Of a stretch of 41,441 nt of DNA, positions 24,891 through 32,730 are shown one piece after another (the stretch's first letter is position 1; each line of letters starts with the position of its first letter). The notes below the pieces were generated by a model that worked only from the letters and a program-made list of their open reading frames with translations, was not told the DNA's origin and did no database searches. Location: positions 5,207-46,647 of the forward strand of contig JABGPZ010000039.1 of NCBI GenBank assembly GCA_018644725.1, in the 5' to 3' direction. The stretch comes from Phycisphaerales bacterium (GTDB lineage Bacteria; Planctomycetota; Phycisphaerae; SM23-33). The translations under genes were made by a program, and so were the position numbers.

Positions 24891-24931
24891 AAAAACCGCC
24901 GAGTGGAACAATTCCGCCCGGCGGTTTTTTT
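24891..24931. terminator. Terminator hairpin, copy 2 of the pair; fumarase terminator
   Basis: Same hairpin as at 24305-24343, with one base difference in the loop. It lies directly downstream of the fumarase stop on the minus strand and has A/T runs on both sides. Confidence 0.85.
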
Positions 24932-24944
24932 ATTGTGTGGCGGT

Positions 24945-26534
24945 TTAGTACAGCGAGTTGCCGGCCGGGTCGGTGAGGATGAAGGCGGGGAGTTTGTCGA
25001 CGGTGATTTTTCGGATGGCTTCCATGCCGAGGTCGTCGAAGGCGAGGGTTTCCGCGGCAGTGATGTGCCGCTCTGCGACCAGTGCGGCCGCGCCGCCAAT
25101 CGTGCCGAGATACACGCCGCGGTTTTGTTTGCAGCTTTCCGCGACGACGGGCGTGCGATTGCCCTTGGCGAGCATTACGCGCGACGCGCCGAGCGCTTGG
25201 AATCGCGGGACATAGCTGTCCATGCGCTGGGCGGTGGTCGGGCCGAAACTGCCGGAGGGTTTGCCCGCGGGCGTCTTGGCCGGGCCAGCATAATAGACGG
25301 GATAGTTCATCAGCGCGTCGGGCATCGCGTCGCCCGCGTCGAGCATGGTCGCGATGCGTTTGTGTGCGGCGTCTCGTGCGACGACCAGCGGGCCGGACAG
25401 CAGGACCATCGTGCCGACAGGTTGGCGCGCCAGCTCGGCCACGAGATCGTCCATCGGCTGATCGGTGGACACTTCGACGGCCGTCGGGCTCGTCGCGGCG
25501 AGGTCCCCGTAGCGTGCGGGGTTCGTGTCAAGCTGTTCGACGAACACGCCGTCGGGGGTGATTTTTGCGTAGAGGTTCCGGTCGGCGTTGCAGCTGACCC
25601 CGACCGACACGCACACCGTTGCGGCGTGGCGCGGCAGGCGAACGCAGCGGACTTCGCTGGCGAAATGTTCGCCGCCGAACTGTGCGCCCAGGCCGAGCTG
25701 TTGGCAGGCGGCGAGTAGGGTCGCTTCGAGTTCGGTGTCGCGAATGGCATAGCCGTCGTCGTCGGGCGACGCGGGGAGCGATTCGAGGTCGCGGCAGGTC
25801 GCGAGCTTGAGGGTTTTGAGATTCGCTTCGGGGCTCGTGCCGCCGACAACCACGCCGATGCGATAGGGCGGGCAGGCGGCTGTGCCGATCTCGGCGATGG
25901 CCTCGACGAGGAACGCTTCGAGCGCGTCGGCGGAAAGGATCGACGGGTCTTTCATGAACAGGCGCGTCTTGTTCGTCGAGCCGCCGCCCTTGGCCGCGAT
26001 CAGAAATTCGTAACCATCGCCCGCGCCGACGGAAAGATCGATCTGCGCGGGAAGGTTGGTTTTGGTGTTCGTGCCGACGTACATCGACTCGGGCGCGATC
26101 TGGCTGAAGCGCAGGTTGCGATTCGCGAACGCGGCGGCGACCCCGGCCGACAGTGCGGCGGATTCGTTGCCCGTGGACAGCACGCGGTTTCCCTTGGTGC
26201 CGCAGATCGTCGCCGTGCCCGTGTCCTGGCAGAGCGGCAGTTCGCCCTCGGCCGCGATGATCGCATTCGCCAGTAGCGAGGCCGCGACGAACCGATCGTT
26301 CTCGCTGGCGGTTTCGTCGGCTGCGATGGCCGCGTAGGAATCCAGCACGGCGGGGCGGAGATAAAATTCGACGTCGCTACACGCCGCCTCGGCCAGTGCC
26401 GCGAGCGCATCGTCGCTCACGCGCAAAAACGTCTCGCCGTCAACCGACACCGGGGCAACGCCCTCGGCCGTCACCAGTCGCATCGGAACCTTGGACAAAT
26501 CCCGCGCGGGCAAAATGGGTTTGTATTCCATCAT
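24945..26534 (-). CDS. Fumarate hydratase, class I (iron-sulfur, fused alpha/beta)
   Basis: The 529-residue enzyme interconverts fumarate and malate in the TCA cycle using an oxygen-sensitive [4Fe-4S] cluster. Candidate cluster cysteines lie in LPLCQDTGTA, TAACPPYRIGVVVGG and VSVGVSCNADR. The alpha domain covers about residues 15-320, with GGGSTNKTRLFMKDPS. The beta domain follows from about 350 (LSGPLVVARDAAHKRI, YYAGPAKTPAGKPSGSFGPTTAQRMDSY, LAKGNRT). The fused architecture resembles E. coli FumA/FumB. The first of two adjacent ATGs (26534) is chosen because the -10 box ends exactly 6 nt before it. A class I enzyme hints at life with limited oxygen. Confidence 0.93.
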   Translation of the reverse strand: MMEYKPILPARDLSKVPMRLVTAEGVAPVSVDGETFLRVSDDALAALAEAACSDVEFYLRPAVLDSYAAIAADETASENDRFVAASLLANAIIAAEGELPLCQDTGTATICGTKGNRVLSTGNESAALSAGVAAAFANRNLRFSQIAPESMYVGTNTKTNLPAQIDLSVGAGDGYEFLIAAKGGGSTNKTRLFMKDPSILSADALEAFLVEAIAEIGTAACPPYRIGVVVGGTSPEANLKTLKLATCRDLESLPASPDDDGYAIRDTELEATLLAACQQLGLGAQFGGEHFASEVRCVRLPRHAATVCVSVGVSCNADRNLYAKITPDGVFVEQLDTNPARYGDLAATSPTAVEVSTDQPMDDLVAELARQPVGTMVLLSGPLVVARDAAHKRIATMLDAGDAMPDALMNYPVYYAGPAKTPAGKPSGSFGPTTAQRMDSYVPRFQALGASRVMLAKGNRTPVVAESCKQNRGVYLGTIGGAAALVAERHITAAETLAFDDLGMEAIRKITVDKLPAFILTDPAGNSLY

Positions 26535-26540
26535 GCGAAC

Positions 26541-26569
26541 ACTGTACCACAGGTAGCGATGACAATCAA
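26541..26569 (-). promoter_or_regulatory. Fumarase promoter, leaderless geometry
   Basis: On the minus strand TTGATT (26564-26569), 17-bp spacer, TACAGT (26541-26546), six bases (GTTCGC), then the ATG at 26534. No Shine-Dalgarno sequence is present. Confidence 0.65.
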
Positions 26570-26643
26570 TATTCGCTATTTTTTCACAGGCTCGAAGGCC
26601 TCGTTTTAGAGAAGAAAAGAAGGAGGATTTTTGCGCTTTTTCG

Positions 26644-26690
26644 TTGCGGGGATGTTTGTAAATCGTTAGAATGTGTTCCAAATATGGAAC
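26644..26690 (+). promoter_or_regulatory. Uronate operon promoter with a palindromic operator
   Basis: TTGCGG (26644-26649), 17-bp spacer and TAGAAT (26667-26672) are followed at once by the inverted repeat GTTCCA-AATA-TGGAAC (26675-26690). The palindrome would sit on the transcription start, as expected for a repressor such as a GntR or LacI member. No regulator gene is in the window. Confidence 0.5.
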
Positions 26691-26765
26691 CCTTTCGTTA
26701 CAAACCGCCTCATTTGGCGGAAACAGAGCGAGTTGAGACTTCAGCTTGCCCAAAGGAGCTTTGCT

Positions 26766-27584
26766 ATGGATACGCTTTTCAGCGTGAAAGACAAGACGGT
26801 CGTTATCACTGGCGGCGGTGGCGTTCTCGGCGGCGAGATGGCCAAGGCCCTTGCAGGCCGTGGCGCGAAAGTTGCGATTTTGGACTACAATCTCGAAGCG
26901 GCGCAGGCTGTTGCCAGCGAAATCGTTAGCGCCGGCGGCGAGGCCTTCGGCGTGGAGTGCAACGTCCTTGACCGCGCGGCCGTTGATGCCGCGACGGTGC
27001 AATGTCTCGACGTGTTTGGCCAGATCGACATTCTCATCAACGGCGCGGGTGGCAACAAGCGCGAAGCGACGTGCGTGCCGCCGGAATCGACGTTTTTCGA
27101 CCTCGACCCCGAGGCCGTCCGCTGGGTGATGGACCTGAATTGCCTCGGCACGATTTTGCCCTCGCAGGCAATTGGCCAGGCGATGGCAGACGCGGGCGAG
27201 GGCGTGATCATCAACATCAGCTCGATGAACGCGTTTCGGCCTTTGACGCGCATCGCCGCCTACTCGGCCGCCAAAGCCGCTGTGAGCAACTTCACCCAGT
27301 GGCTCAGCACCTACATGGCGCAGAACTGTTCCGGCAAAATCCGTGTCAACGCCATCGCACCGGGCTTTTTCCTCACCAACCAGAACCGCTTTTTACTGAC
27401 CGAGGACGACGGATCCCTCACCGCGCGCGGCCAGCAGATCATCGACCACACGCCCATGGGGCGCTTCGGCGAATCGGATGAGTTGATCGGCACGTTGCTG
27501 TGGCTGGTCACCGATGCGGCGAAATTTGTCACGGGCATCGTCGTTCCCGTCGACGGAGGTTTCAGCGCCTATTCCGGCGTATAA
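26766..27584 (+). CDS. uxuB: D-mannonate oxidoreductase (fructuronate reductase), SDR type
   Basis: The 272-residue short-chain dehydrogenase would reduce D-fructuronate to D-mannonate with NAD(P)H. The Rossmann motif VVITGGGGVLGGEMAKAL is at residues 12-29, the NAG-type motif is NGAGGNKREAT, and the catalytic set is Ser in NISSMNAF with Tyr and Lys in YSAAK. The stretch RPLTRIAAYSAAKAA, then IRVNAIAPGFFLTNQNRFLLT and the C-terminal GGFSAYSGV, is the signature of the SDR-type mannonate oxidoreductases of Bacillus and Thermotoga, which are unrelated to E. coli UxuB. AAAGGAG lies 6 nt before the ATG. It is the first gene of the uronate operon that ends with uxaC. Confidence 0.88.
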   Translation: MDTLFSVKDKTVVITGGGGVLGGEMAKALAGRGAKVAILDYNLEAAQAVASEIVSAGGEAFGVECNVLDRAAVDAATVQCLDVFGQIDILINGAGGNKREATCVPPESTFFDLDPEAVRWVMDLNCLGTILPSQAIGQAMADAGEGVIINISSMNAFRPLTRIAAYSAAKAAVSNFTQWLSTYMAQNCSGKIRVNAIAPGFFLTNQNRFLLTEDDGSLTARGQQIIDHTPMGRFGESDELIGTLLWLVTDAAKFVTGIVVPVDGGFSAYSGV

Positions 27585-27641
27585 TTCAGGTCGAGGCGTT
27601 AGGCTGGAGGCTGTAGGAAACAGCAAACAAAGAAAACACCT

Positions 27642-27661
27642 GGGCGAAAGATTTTTCGCCC
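27642..27661. repeat. REP-like hairpin repeat, copy A
   Basis: GGGCGAAA-GATT-TTTCGCCC, followed by CCTACGACA. The same stem-loop and flank recur at 41278-41306. Confidence 0.7.
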
Positions 27662-27703
27662 CTACGACAAAAAACAACATAGAAACCCATTCAAGGACAA
27701 TTC

Positions 27704-28588
27704 ATGGACCACATTGAAACACTGAAATCGTTGCCGAAATCGAACGAGTTCTTCATCGGCATTGACTCCGACGGCTGCGTGTTTGACACGATGGAGATCA
27801 AGCACAAGGAATGCTTCATCCCGAACATCATCAACTCGTGGGGCCTCCAGGCGGTCAGCCGCTTTGCGCGCGACGCGGCCGAGTTCGTCAATCTGTATAG
27901 CCAGCAGCGCGGCTGCAATCGATTCATCGCGCTGGTGAGCATGTTCGACCTCCTCGCCGACTGGGATCAGCCGATCCGCCGCGGCTTCGTCCGGCCGGAC
28001 ATCAGCTCACTGGAACAATGGATCGCCGAAGAAACCCGCTTGGGCAATCCTGCCCTCGAAGCGAAAGTGGCCGAGACCTCCGACGCGATTCTCACCAAAA
28101 CCCTTGCCTGGTCCAAGGCCGTCAACGCCACCGTCGACGACATGGTCCACGGCTGCCCGCCGTACCCGTTCGTGCGCGAATCACTTGAAAAAATTGCGCC
28201 GCTGGCAGACCTGCTCGTCGTGTCGTCCACGCCCGAAGAAGCGCTGACAAAGGAATGGAACGAGCATGACGTCGCGAACTATGTCATGCGGATTTGCGGC
28301 CAGGAAGCGGGCAGCAAAAAGGAACACCTCGGCTATGGCGCATGCGGCAAATATGACAACGACAAGATTCTGATGATCGGCGATGCGCCCGGCGACATGA
28401 AGGCCGCCAAGGCCAACGGCGTGCTCTATTTCCCGATCATCCCCAGCTACGAAGAAGACTCCTGGCAGCGCTTCCACGACGAAGCGGCGGACCGGTTCTT
28501 CGCGGGGACCTATGCCGGCGAGTACGAGCAGAGCCTCATCGACGAATTCATGCAACACCTGCCCGCGACCCCGCCCTGGAAAAATTGA
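27704..28588 (+). CDS. HAD-superfamily hydrolase
   Basis: The 294-residue cytoplasmic protein has all four HAD motifs: DSDGCVFD (nucleophile and acid Asp, residues about 21-28), the Ser in LLVVSSTP, a Lys between them and the metal-binding GDAPGDMKAAK. A large helical cap (about 35-160) lies between motifs I and II, a C1-type cap as in phosphoglycolate-phosphatase-like enzymes. It is most likely a phosphatase; the position between uxuB and the LarA-like gene suggests a sugar-acid phosphate or a repair substrate, but this is inference. It is 119 bp after uxuB and 65 bp before the next gene, with REP-like hairpins in both gaps. Confidence 0.8.
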   Translation: MDHIETLKSLPKSNEFFIGIDSDGCVFDTMEIKHKECFIPNIINSWGLQAVSRFARDAAEFVNLYSQQRGCNRFIALVSMFDLLADWDQPIRRGFVRPDISSLEQWIAEETRLGNPALEAKVAETSDAILTKTLAWSKAVNATVDDMVHGCPPYPFVRESLEKIAPLADLLVVSSTPEEALTKEWNEHDVANYVMRICGQEAGSKKEHLGYGACGKYDNDKILMIGDAPGDMKAAKANGVLYFPIIPSYEEDSWQRFHDEAADRFFAGTYAGEYEQSLIDEFMQHLPATPPWKN

Positions 28589-28595
28589 AATAGAA

Positions 28596-28614
28596 GGACG
28601 AAAGAGATTTCGCC
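28596..28614. repeat. REP-like hairpin repeat, degenerate copy B
   Basis: A CGAAA-GAGA-TTTCG stem-loop followed by CCCCC, resembling copies A and C and placed in the next intergenic gap of the same operon. Confidence 0.4.
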
Positions 28615-28653
28615 CCCGAGATGCAGAATAGAAACAGTAGCCCAGGAATAACC

Positions 28654-29919
28654 ATGCACGAGAACGAACTCCTTGCGAAAGTTGAATCGCCCCAGGCCCT
28701 CGAGGTCGTCGAGGCGCAGTCTGTGGTGCGCAGCGCCCTGGACGGATTTGACGTTGCCAACCAGCGCGTGTTGTGCATCGTTCCCGACTCGACGCGGACG
28801 TGTCCGCTGCCCGCGATGATCGAGGTTCTCACCAGCGAGGCCGAAGACGCTTCTGCGCTGGACTTCATCGTTGCCCTCGGCACGCACATGCCCATGGACG
28901 ACGTGGCGCTCAGCAAGCTCGTCGGCCGGGATGTAGTCAACGGCGAATTCGACGGCCATCGGATCTACAATCACGAGTTCGACAACCCCGCCGAGCTTGT
29001 GCAGGTCGGCACGATTCCCGCGAGCGAAATCGAGCGACTTTCCGGCGGGCGCATGTCGCTGGACGTGCCCGTCACCGTCAATCGTCACGTCACCGAATAT
29101 GACGCGCTGATCGTCCTCGGGCCGGTCTTTCCGCATGAAGTGATGGGCTTTTCCGGCGGCAACAAATATTACTACCCTGGCTGCGCGGGCAGCGAGATGA
29201 TCGACACGACGCACTGGCTGGGCGCGCTGCTGACCAGCCGCGACATCATCGGCACGATGCACACTCCCGTGCGCGAAATGATCAACCTCGCCGCAGACAT
29301 GATCGACGCTCCCAAGCTGCTGCTGGCGATGGTGATGCACGGAAAAACCTTCCGCGGCCTCCATGCCGGCGGGATGATTGGCGCGTGGCGCTCGGCCGCA
29401 AAGCACAGCGAATCGCTCGACATCATTTTCGTCGACGAGCCCTTCCAGCGCGTGATTTCCTGCGTGCCGGAAATGTACGACGATCTGTGGACTGGCGCGA
29501 AGGGAATGTACAAGCTCGAGCCCGCCATCGCCGACGGTGGCGAGGTCGTGATCTATGCGCCGCACATCGACGAGGTGAGCTATGTCCACGGCAAGCTGCT
29601 CGACGAAATTGGCTATCACGTGCGCGACTATTTCCTCGCGCAGTGGGACACATTCAAAGACTACCCGTGGGGCATTTTGGCCCACTCGACGCACCTGCGC
29701 GGCGGAGGAACGTTCGTCGACGGCGTGGAAACCCCGCGGATCAAAGTGACGCTCGCGACGAAGATTCCGCGCGAACGCTGTGAGCAGATTGGCCTGGGGT
29801 ACATCGACCCCGACACACTCAACCCCGACGAGTTCCGTGGCCAAGAGGCCGACGGCGTGGTCGTCATTGACCGCGCGGGCGAAGTGCTGTACCGCAAACA
29901 AACGGAAACGAAGGAGTAA
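28654..29919 (+). CDS. LarA-family (nickel-pincer) hydroxyacid racemase/epimerase
   Basis: The 421-residue protein belongs to the lactate-racemase family (DUF2088). Family residues that contact substrate or the nickel-pincer cofactor can be seen: PDSTR with Asp45/Arg48, the His in LGTHMP, the His in PHEVMGFSGGNKYYYPG and its Lys, and the His in DTTHW. Other LarA homologues epimerise longer hydroxyacids at C2, including gluconate. Given its place in a uronate operon, a mannonate/gluconate 2-epimerase is a reasonable hypothesis. The larB/C/E cofactor genes are not in the window. The start at 28654 excludes a weaker ATG at 28621. The stop is 5 nt before the kinase gene, indicating tight co-transcription. 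Confidence 0.85.
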   Translation: MHENELLAKVESPQALEVVEAQSVVRSALDGFDVANQRVLCIVPDSTRTCPLPAMIEVLTSEAEDASALDFIVALGTHMPMDDVALSKLVGRDVVNGEFDGHRIYNHEFDNPAELVQVGTIPASEIERLSGGRMSLDVPVTVNRHVTEYDALIVLGPVFPHEVMGFSGGNKYYYPGCAGSEMIDTTHWLGALLTSRDIIGTMHTPVREMINLAADMIDAPKLLLAMVMHGKTFRGLHAGGMIGAWRSAAKHSESLDIIFVDEPFQRVISCVPEMYDDLWTGAKGMYKLEPAIADGGEVVIYAPHIDEVSYVHGKLLDEIGYHVRDYFLAQWDTFKDYPWGILAHSTHLRGGGTFVDGVETPRIKVTLATKIPRERCEQIGLGYIDPDTLNPDEFRGQEADGVVVIDRAGEVLYRKQTETKE

Positions 29920-29924
29920 TTTCC

Positions 29925-31214
29925 ATGGCACCCAAAAACGTACTCGTTGCCCAATCGGGCGGCCCCTCGGCGGTCATCAACAATTCAGTGCGCGGCGTGG
30001 TCGAAGCGTGCTTCGACTATCCCGAAACGTTCGGCACGGTCTATGCCGGCTACCACGGCATCGAAGGCGTGCTCAAAGAAGAGCTGCTGAACCTGTCGGC
30101 GCAAAATCGCGAAGAAATTTCGCTGCTGCGCACCACGCCCGCTGCGGGCGCGATCGGCACGTGCCGCTATAAAATCAAGTCGCACATGAATGAAGATTTC
30201 GACCGCGTCGTGGATGTTCTCCGCGAACACAACATCGGCTATTTCTTCTACAACGGCGGCAACGACTCGATGGACACCGCGCACAAGGTGGCCGAGCTGG
30301 CCCGTGAACGCGGCCTCGATGTCGTCGGCGTCGGCGTGCCGAAAACGATCGACAACGACGTAGGCGACAGCGAATTCAAGCTCGTCGACCACACGCCGGG
30401 CTACGCATCGACGGCGCGGTACTGGGCGCACATGGTCCAGGGCGCGAACGAAGAAAATCGCGGCTCGTCGCCGGCGGACCCGGTGCTGGTGATGCAGGCG
30501 ATGGGGCGGAAGATCGGGTTTATTCCCGCGGCCGCGCGCCTGGGCGACCCCAACCGCGAAATGCCCATGCTGATTCTGATGCGCGAAAGTGACCTCTCGA
30601 TGGAGCAGGTCGCCGACGCCGTCAATGACAAGCTTCGTGAACGCGGGCGATGCCTGATCGTTCTCGGCGAAGGGTTCGACGTGGGCGACATTGGTCAACG
30701 CAGCGACAGCTTTGGCCACGCCATGTTCGGCGCGTCGGCGCTGACGGCCCAGCAGGCGATGGTGAACTATCTCAACGAGTCGGGCCTCGCCGCCAAGGGC
30801 AGCGCCCGCGGCAATGTGCCCGGCACGGAGCAGCGTCATAACATGATCTACGCCTCGACGGTCGACCTCGAAGAGGCCTATCGCTCTGGCCGGTACGCGG
30901 CGGAAATCGCCCGCACCGAAGGCAGCGGCTGGATGAGCACCATCCTGCGCGCGCCGGGCGAAATCTACACGGCCGTCTATGACAAGGTGCCGCTCAAAGA
31001 GGTCGCGAATTCCGAGCGATGCTTCCCGAAGGAATGGCTGTCAAAAGACCGCACCGACGTCACCGACGCGTTCGTGAAATACGCGCGCCCGCTGATTGGC
31101 GAAGACTGGCCGAGCGTGCCCCTCGTTGGCGGCATCCAGCGGTTCACTCGTTTTGAGAAAATTTTCGCGGACACGAAATTGCCCGCTTACACTCCCCAGG
31201 GCGACCGCGAATAA
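29925..31214 (+). CDS. Phosphofructokinase, pyrophosphate-dependent type
   Basis: The 429-residue PFK-family enzyme begins NVLVAQSGGPSAVINNSVRG. Two positions separate PPi from ATP enzymes. GGND at residues 111-114 has Asp114 where ATP enzymes have Gly, and PKTIDND at 139-145 has Lys140 where ATP enzymes have Gly. Both indicate a PPi-dependent fructose-6-phosphate 1-phosphotransferase, reversible in vivo. MGRKIGFIPAAARL and the fructose-6-P region LGEGFDVGD also fit. Length matches the ~400-450 residue PPi clade. Its place between a LarA-like enzyme and 6-phosphogluconate dehydrogenase could connect pentose phosphates to glycolysis, or it may have a changed acceptor. Confidence 0.88.
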   Translation: MAPKNVLVAQSGGPSAVINNSVRGVVEACFDYPETFGTVYAGYHGIEGVLKEELLNLSAQNREEISLLRTTPAAGAIGTCRYKIKSHMNEDFDRVVDVLREHNIGYFFYNGGNDSMDTAHKVAELARERGLDVVGVGVPKTIDNDVGDSEFKLVDHTPGYASTARYWAHMVQGANEENRGSSPADPVLVMQAMGRKIGFIPAAARLGDPNREMPMLILMRESDLSMEQVADAVNDKLRERGRCLIVLGEGFDVGDIGQRSDSFGHAMFGASALTAQQAMVNYLNESGLAAKGSARGNVPGTEQRHNMIYASTVDLEEAYRSGRYAAEIARTEGSGWMSTILRAPGEIYTAVYDKVPLKEVANSERCFPKEWLSKDRTDVTDAFVKYARPLIGEDWPSVPLVGGIQRFTRFEKIFADTKLPAYTPQGDRE

Positions 31215-31257
31215 TCGCACCCTGACACACACAACCACACCATTCTTGGAGACAGAT

Positions 31258-32718
31258 ATGACAACTGCAACCGCAGACCTCGGCCTGATTGGCCTGGCCG
31301 TAATGGGCCAAAACCTCGTGCTGAACATGAACGACAATGACTTTGTGATTTCGGTGTTCAACCGCACCGTTTCGAAGGTCGACGATTTTATGGCCGGCGG
31401 CGCGGCCGGGACGAACATCGTTCCGACGCACTCGATTGAAGAATTCGTCGCCACGCTTAAGCGTCCTCGCCGCGTGATGCTGCTGGTCAAGGCCGGCGCA
31501 CCCGTCGACGCGTTCATCGACATGGTCCTCCCGCACCTCGAAGAGGGCGACATCATCATCGACGGCGGCAACAGCAACTTCCACGACACGATTCGCCGCT
31601 GCGACTATGTCGAGTCCAAGGGGATGCTGTATGTTGGCACGGGCGTGTCCGGCGGCGAAGAAGGCGCACGGCGCGGCCCGAGCATCATGCCCGGCGGCAG
31701 CGAAGCGGCTTGGCCTGCGGTGAAGGACATCTTCCAGGCGGTCTCCGCCAAGGCCGACAGCGGCGAGGCGTGCTGCGACTGGGTCGGGCGCGGCGGCGCG
31801 GGCCACTTCGTGAAGATGGTCCACAACGGCATCGAGTACGGCGACATGCAGCTGATCTGCGAAGCGTACCAGCTGATGACGGCGGCGGGGATTTCCCCGG
31901 CCGAGCAGTCCGAAATTTTCGGCACATGGAACGAAGGCGTTCTCGACAGCTATCTCATTGAAATTACCCGCGACATTCTCGCGAAAACCGACGACGAAAC
32001 CGGCAAGCCCATGGTCGATGTCATTCTCGACACCGCCGGCCAAAAGGGCACGGGCAAATGGACCGGCATCACCGCGCTTGACCTCGGCATGCCGCTGACG
32101 TTGATCGGCGAGGCCGTCTTCGCGCGTTGCCTCTCGGCGATGAAAGACCAGCGCGTCGCCGCCGCCGGCCCGCTTGCCGTGGAGCTTCCCGCGCTCGACG
32201 CTGCCGACAAGGCCGCCTTCGTCGAAGACATCCGCCAGGCGCTCTACGCGTCGAAAATCGTCAGCTATGCCCAGGGCTATCAGCTCATGCGCGAAGCGTC
32301 GAACGAAAACGACTGGGGCCTGAACTATGGCGGCATCGCGCTGATGTGGCGCGGCGGCTGCATCATCCGCAGCGCGTTCCTCACGAAGATCCGCGAAGCG
32401 TTTGTCGCCAATCCCGAGCTGGACAACTTGCTGCTCGACGAGTACTTCCGTGGCGAGATGGCCAGCTGCCAATCCGGCTGGCGCACGACCATCGCCAAGG
32501 CCATCGCCTCGGGCATTCCTACGCCCGCCTTCGCGAGCGCCTTGGCCTACTTCGACGGCTATCGCAGCGAACGCCTCCCGGCGAACTTGCTCCAGGCCCA
32601 GCGCGATTACTTCGGCTGCCACACCTACGAGCGCATTGACAAGCCGCGCGGCGAATTCTTCCACACCAAGTGGATCGAAGGCGCCGGCGACACCACCGCC
32701 TCGACCTACGACGTCTAA
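31258..32718 (+). CDS. gnd: 6-phosphogluconate dehydrogenase, decarboxylating
   Basis: The 486-residue enzyme oxidatively decarboxylates 6-phosphogluconate to ribulose 5-phosphate. The N-terminal Rossmann motif LGLIGLAVMGQNL, IDGGNSNFHDT, the VSGGEEGARRGPSIMPGG loop and the catalytic Lys/Asn in GHFVKMVHNGIEYGDMQ are textbook. GQKGTGKWT and the C-terminal FHTKWIEGAG complete the long dimeric form. GGAG lies 6 nt before the ATG. It is 43 nt after the phosphofructokinase gene and 12 nt before uxaC. The pairing of gnd with uronate genes, not with zwf, is unusual. Confidence 0.95.
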   Translation: MTTATADLGLIGLAVMGQNLVLNMNDNDFVISVFNRTVSKVDDFMAGGAAGTNIVPTHSIEEFVATLKRPRRVMLLVKAGAPVDAFIDMVLPHLEEGDIIIDGGNSNFHDTIRRCDYVESKGMLYVGTGVSGGEEGARRGPSIMPGGSEAAWPAVKDIFQAVSAKADSGEACCDWVGRGGAGHFVKMVHNGIEYGDMQLICEAYQLMTAAGISPAEQSEIFGTWNEGVLDSYLIEITRDILAKTDDETGKPMVDVILDTAGQKGTGKWTGITALDLGMPLTLIGEAVFARCLSAMKDQRVAAAGPLAVELPALDAADKAAFVEDIRQALYASKIVSYAQGYQLMREASNENDWGLNYGGIALMWRGGCIIRSAFLTKIREAFVANPELDNLLLDEYFRGEMASCQSGWRTTIAKAIASGIPTPAFASALAYFDGYRSERLPANLLQAQRDYFGCHTYERIDKPRGEFFHTKWIEGAGDTTASTYDV

Positions 32719-32730
32719 GGAAAGCACACC

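Noticed and set aside
26535-27002. N-terminal extension of fumarase by about 156 codons
   Set aside because: The extra part overlaps the uxuB gene and promoter on the other strand, has no homology features, and the fumarase promoter lies inside it.
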